Below are positions 16,937 through 25,553 of a DNA stretch of 64,000 nucleotides, in pieces. Each line of letters begins with the position of its first letter. The first letter of the stretch is position 1. The translations under genes were made by a program, and so were the position numbers. Source of the DNA: CAVTLG01 sp963735495 (GTDB lineage Bacteria; Chloroflexota; Ktedonobacteria; Ktedonobacterales; Ktedonobacteraceae); contig CAVTLG010000014.1 of the NCBI GenBank assembly GCA_963735495.1, forward strand, positions 682,001 to 746,000. The letters are read 5' to 3'. Below the pieces are notes generated by a model. That model saw only the letters and a program-made list of their open reading frames with translations, ran no database searches and was not told the DNA's origin.

Positions 16937-19108
16937 ATGAAAGCAAAAAGAAGAGGCTGCATGTCTTATCACTCTTGTTCGTTGCGTGCATGTCTTGCTT
17001 CTCTCTGTCGCAAGGGGTTGCCGGGAGGGGTTGGTCTGCTCTGTGTCTGTGTGTTTCTGCTCTTTGGGACAGCGACTGTTTTTGCCGCACCCGTGCAAAA
17101 GAGCCAGTTTCACACGGCACGCCATGCCTTGCTGGTTTCTTCCCAGCCCGCTGCTGATGCCATACTGCAAGCTCCACCGACCTCCGTCAGGATGTGGTTT
17201 AGCGAAACGCTTATTCCCCCAACATCAACAGCGCTCGTGGTAGATACGACTAATCACCAGGTCGATCTGAAAAATAGCCATGTGAATGAGAACAACGGTG
17301 CAGAGATGGATCTGTCTCTTCCACTGCTGCCCGCAGGGACCTACGTGGTGGTCTGGCAGACCCAGTCAGCCATTGATGGGCATGTTGCGCGTGGCTCATT
17401 CCTCTTCCGTATTGCGCGGCCTGATGGAAGCATTCCCCCTATTCCAGCTGTGTTACCAACGGGACACATCCCTGGAGCGGCTGGTGTCGGTATCCAGTCG
17501 AGCAACACCCTGGATGGGCCGACGCTCTTACAAACGATCTCTACCTGGATCGCCCTGCTGCTGCTCACCTTTTGGCTTGGCAGTGTCATCTGGGAGACCT
17601 GGATTTTTGCACCGGACGAGCAGCGTTCTTTTGCGTATCCCTCGATGATCGAGCAAGCTTCCAAACGTCGCAGAACCTACACCTGTTACGCTCTCGTTGG
17701 GATACTGATTGCCGATAGTGGCCTGATTTTTGGACAAGCGGCTGAATTAGCCGGGAATTGGTCCGGCAGCATTTCAGTGCCATTGCTCCACGCCATTTTG
17801 TTTGAGAGTCACTTTGGCATCTTCTGGTGGATACGAGAAGGCGTGGCGCTGCTTGCCCTGCTTTTCCTGTTAATGATGAGACGACGCGCTGTTCCGATGA
17901 ATCAGCGACAGAGAGCAGAAAAGCAGGATGTGGAGCGGCAGATCGATGTAAGCTTTGAACAGGTGCAAGAAGGAATTTTACGTGGGGAAGCAGCATTTGT
18001 TAGTGTCTTGCGAGGCATTCCGCATCTCCCAGGATACCTGATCGACGGTTTCCGCAAGCGCTCCTGGGATGGGCGCATCGAGTGTCTCCTGGGTTTTGCG
18101 CTCATTTTTGCCTTTGAACTTTCAGGACATGCGGCAGCCGTTACCTCTTCGGCGTTATGGGCAATCATTGGCATCGATCTCTTGCATCTGCTCGCGAACG
18201 CAGCCTGGGTTGGCGGTCTGCTCTATATTGGTCTGGTCTTGCTGCCAACGCTCGATGCACAGCCAGCTCAGGATTGGGCTGATGTGCTGGCATTTGGTCT
18301 GCCACGTTTTAGCGTGGTGGCTCTGACCAGCGTGATCTTCCTCGCCGTCACAGGCTCATTGAATACGACCGTTCACCTGACCTCGCTGCAACAATTTTGG
18401 ACCACCACCTATGGACGGGTCTTGCTGGTGAAGATTGGGATCTTTCTGCTTATGATGGGAATCAGCGCCTATCATGCCTTCTTTTTGCGGCCACGTCTCA
18501 CAGAAGAACTGGCTGTCCCAATGCTAGAGCAAGAAACTGTCTCCGCGCCTGAGATGACGAGAGACACCCATGCAATGCCATCCCAACAGGAGCCAGCGTC
18601 CACGCATGCCATAGCGCTATCACCTCTGGCGCGTCATCTCGGCAAGCGCCTGGAGTACTGGTTACGCCTGGAAGGAACACTTGGAGCAGGCATCCTGCTT
18701 TGTGTCGCGCTGCTTAGCGCATTTGCCGGGTCGCTCACTCCTGCGACAAACGCAGCATCTACATCTGCTCAACCGACTGGTCCCGTCACAGAAACGAAAG
18801 TCGTCGATGGGTACTCCATCACATTACACATTGACCCGGCAACATTCGGCACCAATACCTTTCTCGTCGTGGTCAAAGATACACAGGGACATGCCGAGAC
18901 GGGAGCTGCCGTGCTGATTGATACCACGATGCTCGACATGGATATGGGGACCGACGAGATCCAACTGCATCCTGAGTCCAAACAGCCAGGCACCTACAGC
19001 GTGCAGGGAGATCTGACGATGGCTGGACACTGGCAGATTGGTGTGCGCGTCCTTCCCGCCACGTCCAATACCTTTGTGAAGGCAACCTTCGACTTTTCGG
19101 CAGCATAA
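16937..19108 (+). CDS. copCD: CopC-CopD-YtkA fusion copper protein
   Basis: The ATG at 16937 follows GGAG nine bases upstream and is followed by a basic region and signal helix (GVGLLCVCVFLLFGTATVFA), so the longer upstream frame is discarded. Residues about 55-165 form a CopC domain (HALLVSSQPAADAIL, VRMWFSETL, VVWQTQSAIDGHVARGSFLF). About eight membrane helices of the CopD type follow between about 200 and 600. The last 110 residues are a YtkA-like domain (YSITLHIDPATFG, TMLDMDMGTDEIQL, GDLTMAGHWQIGV), similar in its Met/Asp motif to the protein at 8561-8952. The 723-residue protein should move or bind copper across the membrane, with the extracellular domains supplying it. Confidence 0.88.
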   Translation: MKAKRRGCMSYHSCSLRACLASLCRKGLPGGVGLLCVCVFLLFGTATVFAAPVQKSQFHTARHALLVSSQPAADAILQAPPTSVRMWFSETLIPPTSTALVVDTTNHQVDLKNSHVNENNGAEMDLSLPLLPAGTYVVVWQTQSAIDGHVARGSFLFRIARPDGSIPPIPAVLPTGHIPGAAGVGIQSSNTLDGPTLLQTISTWIALLLLTFWLGSVIWETWIFAPDEQRSFAYPSMIEQASKRRRTYTCYALVGILIADSGLIFGQAAELAGNWSGSISVPLLHAILFESHFGIFWWIREGVALLALLFLLMMRRRAVPMNQRQRAEKQDVERQIDVSFEQVQEGILRGEAAFVSVLRGIPHLPGYLIDGFRKRSWDGRIECLLGFALIFAFELSGHAAAVTSSALWAIIGIDLLHLLANAAWVGGLLYIGLVLLPTLDAQPAQDWADVLAFGLPRFSVVALTSVIFLAVTGSLNTTVHLTSLQQFWTTTYGRVLLVKIGIFLLMMGISAYHAFFLRPRLTEELAVPMLEQETVSAPEMTRDTHAMPSQQEPASTHAIALSPLARHLGKRLEYWLRLEGTLGAGILLCVALLSAFAGSLTPATNAASTSAQPTGPVTETKVVDGYSITLHIDPATFGTNTFLVVVKDTQGHAETGAAVLIDTTMLDMDMGTDEIQLHPESKQPGTYSVQGDLTMAGHWQIGVRVLPATSNTFVKATFDFSAA

Positions 19109-19128
19109 AACAGTATGCCACTGGCCTG

Positions 19129-19187
19129 AGATAGTGTTTGGTTTTAGCTTACTATTGACCGAAATGTGCATGCCCCAAACACTATCT
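19129..19187. promoter_or_regulatory. 13-bp inverted repeat between copCD and the second DUF1326-like gene
   Basis: AGATAGTGTTTGG and CCAAACACTATCT are exact reverse complements 33 bases apart. The pair lies just after the copCD stop and 140 bases before the DUF1326-like start, so it may be a terminator stem without a T-run or two half-sites of an operator. Confidence 0.5.
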
Positions 19188-19324
19188 GAGTGTGTTGGAG
19201 GAATGTTGCTCGCGTTTCCGATTACCCCATACCGGAGCGCGAGATGTCTCCTTTTGCGATGATCAGGCGTGACCAAGAGAGAATGATACCGAACGTCTCT
19301 ACATGGTTTGGAAGGAGAACTTCA

Positions 19325-19867
19325 ATGACAACAGCAGCACAACAGACAACCCAACTGCAAGGGGTCGTCTTTGCCGCACAGGCATGTTCTTGCGCCTGTG
19401 ATCCTTGTGCCTGTGGCGATCCTTGTACCTGTAGCGGTGCAGATGCTTATATTGGCCCTCGCTGGCGCTTTGTGGGAGACTATATTCAGAGAGGGAAAGT
19501 CGAGGACGTAGATGTTGCGCACAAAATCGTGCTCCATCTGGCGCAAAACTCGCACGAGCAAGCAGATGATTGGCATGAGGTCATCTTGATTGATCAGAGC
19601 GCAACACCAGATCAGGTGGACGTCTTACTCAAGTTGTTTCAGGAACGGCAGGGCAGTGAAGTGAGTCATCCAGATCACCCCCCTGCTGCTCCACGCGCCG
19701 TCTACCTCGTCCCCATGCGGTATGTGGTCATCGAGGGACGCACCACGCTTGATGTGACCTTTTCTCAGGATCGTAGCCGCCTGTTTCGCGGAAGTGCTTC
19801 AACGCCTTTTTTCAAAGAGTGGACCTATAATGGGCATGTGGCCATTCAGCAGCCCCTGTTTTCATAA
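19325..19867 (+). CDS. DUF1326-like protein with N-terminal Cys cluster (copy 2)
   Basis: The ATG at 19325 follows GAAGGAGAACTTCA. As in copy 1, about 18 residues precede a Cys cluster, CSCACDPCACGDPCTCSG, and then a DUF1326 fold (WRFVGDYIQRGKV, WHEVILIDQSA, VTFSQDRSRLFRGS, WTYNGH). The two copies share layout from end to end but differ in most positions, so the duplication is old. At 180 residues it is cytoplasmic by sequence, with no signal peptide. The gene follows copCD on the same strand. Its stop overlaps the convergent phosphoribosyltransferase gene by 22 bases. Confidence 0.8.
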   Translation: MTTAAQQTTQLQGVVFAAQACSCACDPCACGDPCTCSGADAYIGPRWRFVGDYIQRGKVEDVDVAHKIVLHLAQNSHEQADDWHEVILIDQSATPDQVDVLLKLFQERQGSEVSHPDHPPAAPRAVYLVPMRYVVIEGRTTLDVTFSQDRSRLFRGSASTPFFKEWTYNGHVAIQQPLFS

Positions 19868-20541
19868 AAGAAGAAATCCGGGGAGCGAATAATCGGGATC
19901 ACAGCCGTCAGTGTGTGTACACTCGCATGGTTGAGACGATCCTCAATCTGTGGATAGCTGGCCGCAACACGAGGATCAACACACTCGATAACATAGAGAA
20001 AGGTGAGCGAGCGCACCGCCAGTTGCCTTGCGTGTGTCATGATGGAAGCTTGATGCGCGCCCGTTACTTTGATGTCATCGACCACGACCAGGTCGGTTCC
20101 TGTGAGCAACGCATGATCGAACTCAAGACGATTATGTCGCATACACTGTACACGTTGCTCTGCCAATAACAAGCCGTAATCGCCGGGAAAGAGCGTTACT
20201 CTCTTAATGCCTGTCGAGCAGCCCGGCGGGATGCCCATGAGGCCGCGCCTCTGATTGAGCAGGCTATAAAAAGTCTGCGTAATGCAAAGAGAGCAGGTGG
20301 GAATAGTTTTGTAGGGTGATGAGGCAATAATAAGGTGCCGAGAGAGGGCAAGAGAAGGCAAGCGCTGCAAAAATGCTTCACATAACTCAGAGGCATACGC
20401 TTTTCCCACATTCCCAGAGCCATGCTTATATTTGCTGTATTGGCTGCTGGAAAAAGTGCCAGGGCCTTTTAAGCGCACATTGCCTTCTGTGCAATCAAGC
20501 TGATGGAGCGACATCCTTGAGATAGGGATAGGAAGTACCAT
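19846..20541 (-). CDS. Phosphoribosyltransferase-like protein (PRTase_2/tellurite-operon type)
   Basis: The PRPP-binding loop is visible as DLVVVDDIKVTGAHQ near residue 150 (hydrophobic strand, two acidic residues, then T-G). The N-terminal YSKYKHGSGNVGKAYASEL resembles the start of the PRTase_2 family that accompanies tellurite-resistance genes in other bacteria, but no ter genes are visible here. The 231-residue protein is cytoplasmic. An AGGAG six bases before the ATG supports the start. The substrate base is unknown and the family assignment is from memory of the motif, so treat it as provisional. Confidence 0.6.
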   Translation of the reverse strand: MVLPIPISRMSLHQLDCTEGNVRLKGPGTFSSSQYSKYKHGSGNVGKAYASELCEAFLQRLPSLALSRHLIIASSPYKTIPTCSLCITQTFYSLLNQRRGLMGIPPGCSTGIKRVTLFPGDYGLLLAEQRVQCMRHNRLEFDHALLTGTDLVVVDDIKVTGAHQASIMTHARQLAVRSLTFLYVIECVDPRVAASYPQIEDRLNHASVHTLTAVIPIIRSPDFFFYENRGC

Positions 20542-20605
20542 ATTGCTACTCCTGTTGAAATATGATCTTGCGTCCGCAAATACAAGCAGCAGACGTCCCC
20601 AGCTG

Positions 20606-21835
20606 CTACGCCGTAGTACTCACTGTATCTACCATGTCCGGCTGGTCAGCTACTTGCGGTCGATACTCCCGCGCCAGGCCGCTCACGGTCATGATGATAA
20701 TGCCTAACGGGGCCAGGGTAAGAAAACCTACACCTGCCACAATGCCAAATGCACCAGAGATGAAGCCAACGATGCTGGGCAAGAGCACTTCAAAGGGTGC
20801 GCCCAGGCTGAGCAATGCGCGCCCGGTCCCCGTGTAACCGGGAAGCCGGTCATAGACTTGCGCCTTCGCCAGCGGAAACCAGGCTATTGAACCAGCACCG
20901 GTAAGACATAACGTGACCACTACCAGCCACAGTTCGTGTGTCATCAGCAGACCGACCATAGAGCTGAGCACAATCACCGCAGAGCCGAGCAACATCCAAT
21001 GTTTCGGCACACGCAGCCAGAGCAGAATTTCGACGATCACCAGTCCCGCAAAGCCTGATCCAGTCTCAAACGCCAGGAGCACTTCGACCTGACCATCGCT
21101 CATGTGCAGCATATCCTGAAGATAGATGCCTGCAAAACTGCGAAAGACCTCATCGAGCATAATCGGAAAGATCGCCATCAGGACCCAGCAGAAGAGGAGC
21201 GGATTGCGCCAGACGATACGCAATCCGGCTATCACGCGACTCTTCTGCTCCCTCCGTTCACGATGCGTGATCTGTGGGAAACGCTGGAAGAGCATGACTG
21301 CTGCAACACAGAACCAGACGAGCGCAGCCAGGCTACATAGCGTGAACCAGCCTAATGTCAGGAAGGCAATAATAGCCACAGTCACTGGAGCAAGAAAATC
21401 TCCCATATTGCCAAAATAGGCCAGTCGCGTCAGGGTGCGGGTACTCTTATTGGGATTGTCATCGACGAGCGACGTTTGAGCAACTCCCTCCGCTATATCA
21501 TTGGCAGGATAGAGTAGCGCAAAGGAGATGAGGAGGACCGCGAAACTGTGCGCGAGTCCGGCCATCAGAAATGCTGTCGCTAGCACAACCATGGCTCCGA
21601 TGACCCAGTATTTCTTGCTGGAGGTCAGATCACTCAAGATATTCACCAGCGGCTCTAATAGCATGGATGAGAGTGCTCCTACGCTGAAGAGCAGGCCGAT
21701 CTGCGTATAGCTCATGGGAACCTGGTTGCGGAGCAAAGGCAAACCGATAGTAGGAAACGCGGAGATCATTTCAATCAGCAGTGTCGTGCCGAAAAGCAGC
21801 AGGCGCATACGCGAAAACCTGAATGGGAGGCGCAT
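20606..21835 (-). CDS. Major facilitator superfamily transporter
   Basis: The 409 residues form 12 predicted helices in two halves separated by a basic loop (ITHRERREQKSRV near 200). The segment between helices 2 and 3 (LSDLTSSKKYWVIG) is the degenerate MFS motif A with its acidic and basic residues. There is no drug-specific motif C, so substrate and direction are unknown. The ATG follows a run of GGAA repeats that supplies the ribosome-binding site (separate entry). Confidence 0.8.
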   Translation of the reverse strand: MRLPFRFSRMRLLLFGTTLLIEMISAFPTIGLPLLRNQVPMSYTQIGLLFSVGALSSMLLEPLVNILSDLTSSKKYWVIGAMVVLATAFLMAGLAHSFAVLLISFALLYPANDIAEGVAQTSLVDDNPNKSTRTLTRLAYFGNMGDFLAPVTVAIIAFLTLGWFTLCSLAALVWFCVAAVMLFQRFPQITHRERREQKSRVIAGLRIVWRNPLLFCWVLMAIFPIMLDEVFRSFAGIYLQDMLHMSDGQVEVLLAFETGSGFAGLVIVEILLWLRVPKHWMLLGSAVIVLSSMVGLLMTHELWLVVVTLCLTGAGSIAWFPLAKAQVYDRLPGYTGTGRALLSLGAPFEVLLPSIVGFISGAFGIVAGVGFLTLAPLGIIIMTVSGLAREYRPQVADQPDMVDTVSTTA

Positions 21836-21838
21836 AAA

Positions 21839-21876
21839 TCCTTCCTTCCTTCCTTCCTTCCTTCCTTCCTTCCTTC
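21839..21876. repeat. Tetranucleotide microsatellite forming the ribosome-binding region of the MFS gene
   Basis: About nine tandem copies of TTCC (GGAA on the coding minus strand) end three bases before the MFS ATG, so every repeat unit is a potential Shine-Dalgarno core. Changes in copy number would alter the spacing to whatever promoter lies upstream and the number of ribosome entry sites, without changing the reading frame. Confidence 0.9.
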
Positions 21877-21879
21877 TTT

Positions 21880-22370
21880 AGCATTGCTCACAGCGTATAA
21901 GGCAGACGAGAGTTTCACGCATTGGACAATATGGCTGGCTATCTAGATCGCTCGTCCGCACATACTCACTACTAGACGTCTAGTCCTACGAGTTCCTGTA
22001 GCGTCCATGCAAAGTCACTACCTCCTCCCGGCAAACAACATTACTTGCCCAGGAACATAACTGATGAGAGGCTCCTTATTAAAGATCGTCTAGCAATGTG
22101 GTTCCCTTAGTGGGAGTATACCTGAGCGTATACGCAAATACCAGACTTTTTATGGCAAAGCAGTGTTTATTTGCATGATTCCAGATGTGATGTAACACAG
22201 AACATGCAACAGGTGTTGCACACAAGCGCTTCCTTGTCGCTTCTCTCCCTGAGACGTGTAAACACAGCAGGCAGACAGTATACGTACAGAGTGAATATGA
22301 GCAGAAATTCCAGTTTTTATGTTACAATAAAGATCTCTATTTATAAAGATTAAGGTAATACGAATATGAA
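21880..22370. other. 490-bp divergent intergenic region with a 14-bp palindrome
   Basis: No gene is supported. ACTAGACGTCTAGT at 21971-21984 is a perfect palindrome, of the size bound by TetR-type dimers, about 140 bases upstream of the MFS gene. The stretch from 22290 to 22370 is AT-rich and must hold the promoter of the ChrB-like gene; a weak TACAATA/AAGATTAAGG region is visible but not convincing. Confidence 0.5.
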
Positions 22371-22402
22371 ACAATGGTTGAATTTACGTATACAACCATT
22401 GT
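22371..22402 (+). promoter_or_regulatory. Leader hairpin or operator before the ChrB-like gene
   Basis: ACAATGGTTG and CAACCATTGT are exact reverse complements 12 bases apart. The right arm ends four bases before the AAGGAG ribosome-binding site of the ChrB-like gene. It could act as an operator or as an RNA hairpin that affects initiation. Confidence 0.5.
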
Positions 22403-22419
22403 TACAAGGAGATTGCAAC

Positions 22420-23004
22420 ATGCCTATGCGCGAATGGCTTCTCTTTCTTCCTCAGACGCCTACGACTCCATCGAGCCTGCGTGTTTCTGTCTGGAGACGC
22501 ATGCAGCAGTTAGGTGCTGTGGCGCTCCAGAATGGCGTTTGGATACTGCCGCGTGGCAATGAGCTAGAAAGCAGTTTGCACAGGCTGCTGGCCGATATAG
22601 AGACACAAGGAGGGGGAGGACTCCTCCTGACCTCCAAGGCGTCTCACAGCGAGCTGGAAGAACGCATCATCGCACGCTTTCGTGCGCAGCGTGAGCAGGA
22701 CTACACGGAATTTCTTGAGCGCTGCGTACAATTCCTCGGCGAATTGGAAAAAGAAACGCATGCACAAAAATTTACTTTTTCCGAATTAGAGGAAAATGAG
22801 GAAGATTTGCATAAATTGGTGCAGTGGCTGCGTAAAATTTATCACCGTGATTTCTTTGGGGGGCCACTGCGTGACGAAGCCAGCGCGGCTCTTGCGCGCT
22901 GTCGGCGTTCTTTGGAGGATTATACTACCGAGGTTTATCAGCAGTTGGGATACAATCTGCCTGAAACGCTCTTTATCGATGGAGAAGGACCACAGGAATC
23001 CTGA
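22420..23004 (+). CDS. ChrB N-terminal-domain protein
   Basis: AAGGAG at 22406-22411 fixes the ATG at 22420. Residues 1-150 match the N-terminal domain of chromate-resistance regulators of the ChrB family: WLLFLPQTPTTPSSLRVSVWRRMQQLGAVALQNGVWILP (given in part), then a Glu-rich helical tail (EREQDYTEFLERC). The C-terminal catalytic-like half of full ChrB is absent at 194 residues. No ChrA chromate exporter is adjacent, so the target is unknown. It might regulate or bind its own leader, where a 10-bp inverted repeat sits. Confidence 0.75.
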   Translation: MPMREWLLFLPQTPTTPSSLRVSVWRRMQQLGAVALQNGVWILPRGNELESSLHRLLADIETQGGGGLLLTSKASHSELEERIIARFRAQREQDYTEFLERCVQFLGELEKETHAQKFTFSELEENEEDLHKLVQWLRKIYHRDFFGGPLRDEASAALARCRRSLEDYTTEVYQQLGYNLPETLFIDGEGPQES

Positions 23005-23170
23005 AATCTATCTATTGGTTGTTGCACACGGAAAACAGAGCTTCCTGCATTGTCCTATGGGCTACAGATCTCGTATGCTATTCTCCCGGCTTCTGAAAGG
23101 CAATAATAAGGATAACATACGAGCGTACTACTTGCAGCCCTTTTGTACTTCCGGCGCTGTCCACGAGAGG

Positions 23171-24136
23171 TCATAGGCCAAAGACAATGACCATGAGATA
23201 AACAAGATATGCTCCTATAAGCACACAGCCAACGCTACGCATAACGTATTTGACGCGTGTCAACAGCAAGAGGCTGAGAAAGGCCAGAGACATCAGTGGC
23301 AGAGCAATCTGTAGCAGCCTGGGTTCCAGGGGGACAGGACGGATTACCGCCGCCAGCCCAAGCGTAACCAGCAGATTATAGACGAATGAGCCAATAATAC
23401 CTCCAATGAGCACATCCAGGCGCTTTTTACGTGCAGCAGAGACGCTCAGCGCAATCATCTCGGCCCCCGAACCCAGCGCAAGGATTGTTGCGCCAATGAC
23501 TCCCTGCCCTTGACCCAGCAACTGTGCAACCCGGAAAGCATTGTCTACCACCAGCGGACCAGCGATAATCATGGCGCTCAACCCGATAAAGGTCCTGGCG
23601 GCAGGCCGCCAGTTGCGGGGCAACCAGTTCAGCCAGCGCACGCTTCCCTCGTCATCGTCGTCATCCTCTTCCTTAGGCGTTTGCAATACCAGGCGCGGTT
23701 CCATACGAAAGAGGAACCAGAGATAACCAACGAAGAGAGCCAGCAGACAAAGACCCATCCAGCCGTTTACATTCCCCGACCACAGAAAAATAATTGGGCA
23801 GATAATAATTCCTCCTGCCAGGAGGGCCTGCTGCCAGAGTCTGCGGTTGTATTCAAGCGGTACCTGAACCAGCCCGATACCCAGCGCCAGCGTCGTAATT
23901 GTAATATTTGTGCCCAGAATGTTGCCGGCTGCAAGCGCCGGCATGCCCCGAAAAGCCGCAATCACCGCCGTTAGCATTTCCTCCGGTTCCAGGCCGAATA
24001 ACACGATACTCATCAGCAGAGCACTGATACGCAACACATGCGCCAGATCGGCGACACCATCTACAAACTGATCAGTTCCCCACAGAAGGAAAACAATGCC
24101 CAAAAGCAACAATACAAAGGAAATACCTACAATCAT
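23171..24136 (-). CDS. Sodium/calcium exchanger-family (CaCA) cation antiporter
   Basis: The 321-residue product has ten helices with the two inverted alpha-repeats typical of this family: GLEPEEMLTAVIAAFRG with GNILGTNI near 50-85, and ALGSGAEMIALSVSA with GGIIGSFVYNLLV near 220-260. The acidic residues in each repeat bind the cation. A central acidic loop (EEDDDDDEG near 160) joins the halves. This matches the YrbG-like bacterial branch, which exchanges Ca2+ (or other divalent cations) for Na+ or H+. It lies alone and convergent with the ChrB-like gene. Confidence 0.88.
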   Translation of the reverse strand: MIVGISFVLLLLGIVFLLWGTDQFVDGVADLAHVLRISALLMSIVLFGLEPEEMLTAVIAAFRGMPALAAGNILGTNITITTLALGIGLVQVPLEYNRRLWQQALLAGGIIICPIIFLWSGNVNGWMGLCLLALFVGYLWFLFRMEPRLVLQTPKEEDDDDDEGSVRWLNWLPRNWRPAARTFIGLSAMIIAGPLVVDNAFRVAQLLGQGQGVIGATILALGSGAEMIALSVSAARKKRLDVLIGGIIGSFVYNLLVTLGLAAVIRPVPLEPRLLQIALPLMSLAFLSLLLLTRVKYVMRSVGCVLIGAYLVYLMVIVFGL

Positions 24137-24490
24137 TCTCTATGTGCCCCGATACACGTATTTTCCGTCTCTCTGGCACTACGACCTTCAGCTCTTTATC
24201 TACCATGAGTGAAAGCTTCTGCCAGGAGTAAGCATATCTCTAATAATAGATTACACATATTTTACGTTCACCGCCTCACCATGCAAATTTCTACACGAAA
24301 GTACTACTTCTGTCTTAACTCTTCAGGCAACTACGGCTGGTCGCAGTTTGTTTTATGCATTGGATCATGCATAATGTTATCGACGGGCATTAGCGGAAGT
24401 AGGGGTAGGAGTTGTTCCCGGAGATTGCACAGTGCGCTAGCGCATGGCCGCACGTTTTGTCGGACTCAGGCAGGGAAGGGGGTCAGCGAC
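24137..24490. other. 354-bp intergenic region, nothing definite
   Basis: The interval lies upstream of the antiporter gene and downstream of ctaG, both on the minus strand. A small repeat, ATGCAT-6-ATGCAT, occurs at 24355-24372. No gene or clear promoter was found. Confidence 0.4.
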
Positions 24491-25249
24491 TCAGACCTCC
24501 AATGTTTCAAACTGTGCTTCATCCAGCATTTGCTCTTTGGCTTGTTGCACTTTTTCTGCCCGGAGCATCCAGCGTAGAAAGAGGATGCTGGCTACTACGA
24601 TGAAGAAAATGTTGCCGACAACCCACATCAGGAGTCCACCCAGTTGCTGGTCCTCTGCTGTGACGACCATGTACATTGTTGGATTGGTCATCGTAAACGA
24701 GTATAACGGTGGAGAAAACGTCATACCTGCGCCAATAAGCATCATTGGCATATCGCTAAAGAAGAGATACGCCAGTTTCCCTCCGAGCGAGAGCACGTGT
24801 TTCTCTTCGTGCAGAGGATTGAGGAGCGGCCACCAGAAAAGGAGTCCGGTCAGCAGATACAGGAGATTGGCTATAGTATGGAATATGCTACTGCTCATCA
24901 TGAATTGCATCACCAGGGGAGCATGCCAGATCCATATATTGGCGTTGAAGAGTACTGAGGCGACGATGGGTATGGTGAGCAACCTGATACCGCGTGCGAG
25001 ATTTTTGTGGCGCTCAAAGAGCTGATGCCACTGCTGTGGCGTAATACTTAGTAGCAGGAGCGCTGGGGCCGCGAGTGAAAGTAGCAGGTGCTGAGCCATG
25101 TGGACGGCAAACATGTGATACATGCCAAAAACATCCATGGGTACGAGAAAAGCCACCAATGTAAGTATGACACACACAATCAGTGAAATCATTCGCTGAC
25201 CAGACATGGGTTCTTCAATACCGTCTTTTTCGTTTCCATCGCTTTTCAT
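24491..25249 (-). CDS. ctaG: Cytochrome c oxidase assembly protein, CtaG/caa3 type
   Basis: The 252 residues form seven helices with the Caa3_CtaG signatures: YHMFAVHMAQHLLLSLAAP near 45, IWIWHAPLVMQF near 110, HTIANLLYLLTGLLFWWPLL near 130, and SDMPMMLIGAG with YSFTMTNPTMYM later. The His and Met pairs are thought to bind Cu for delivery to the CuB site of heme-copper oxidases. No oxidase gene is near, so it acts in trans, in keeping with the copper theme of the preceding region. Confidence 0.9.
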   Translation of the reverse strand: MKSDGNEKDGIEEPMSGQRMISLIVCVILTLVAFLVPMDVFGMYHMFAVHMAQHLLLSLAAPALLLLSITPQQWHQLFERHKNLARGIRLLTIPIVASVLFNANIWIWHAPLVMQFMMSSSIFHTIANLLYLLTGLLFWWPLLNPLHEEKHVLSLGGKLAYLFFSDMPMMLIGAGMTFSPPLYSFTMTNPTMYMVVTAEDQQLGGLLMWVVGNIFFIVVASILFLRWMLRAEKVQQAKEQMLDEAQFETLEV

Positions 25250-25439
25250 AAAAAACTCCTACTGACTCTTTGCGCCTGAAATTTATCGGGTGACTTCCTC
25301 CACGAAGAAAAGCATATCTTTCTTACCACAATGCTACCTGAAAATGCACGCATCTGACCATACAAATACCTTAAAGAATAGCGCGATAAGGACGGGTGGT
25401 GTGCTGGATAATGTGAGCACGGATAGCATATCAATGGTC

Positions 25440-25462
25440 AGGGCTTTCCATTGGAAAGCCCT
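25440..25462. promoter_or_regulatory. 11-1-11 perfect palindrome, probable TetR operator
   Basis: AGGGCTTTCCA and TGGAAAGCCCT flank a single base and are exact reverse complements. The site lies 90 bases before the TetR start and fits autoregulation of the TetR-exporter operon. The rest of 25250-25553 holds no other feature I can support. Confidence 0.7.
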
Positions 25463-25553
25463 GTGGTTTGCATATTTTCTCCTTGCATTTTCGATGCACT
25501 TGGTGTAATATTGCATTTAGTAAAGTAAAGCCTGATGACAACAAAGGATGCCT

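Noticed and set aside
19190..19324. Longer start for the DUF1326-like copy 2
   Set aside because: The 45 extra codons lie upstream of a clear GAAGGAGAACTTCA and would place unrelated residues before the Cys cluster.
24209..25025. Plus-strand frames across ctaG
   Set aside because: Antisense shadows of the CtaG gene.
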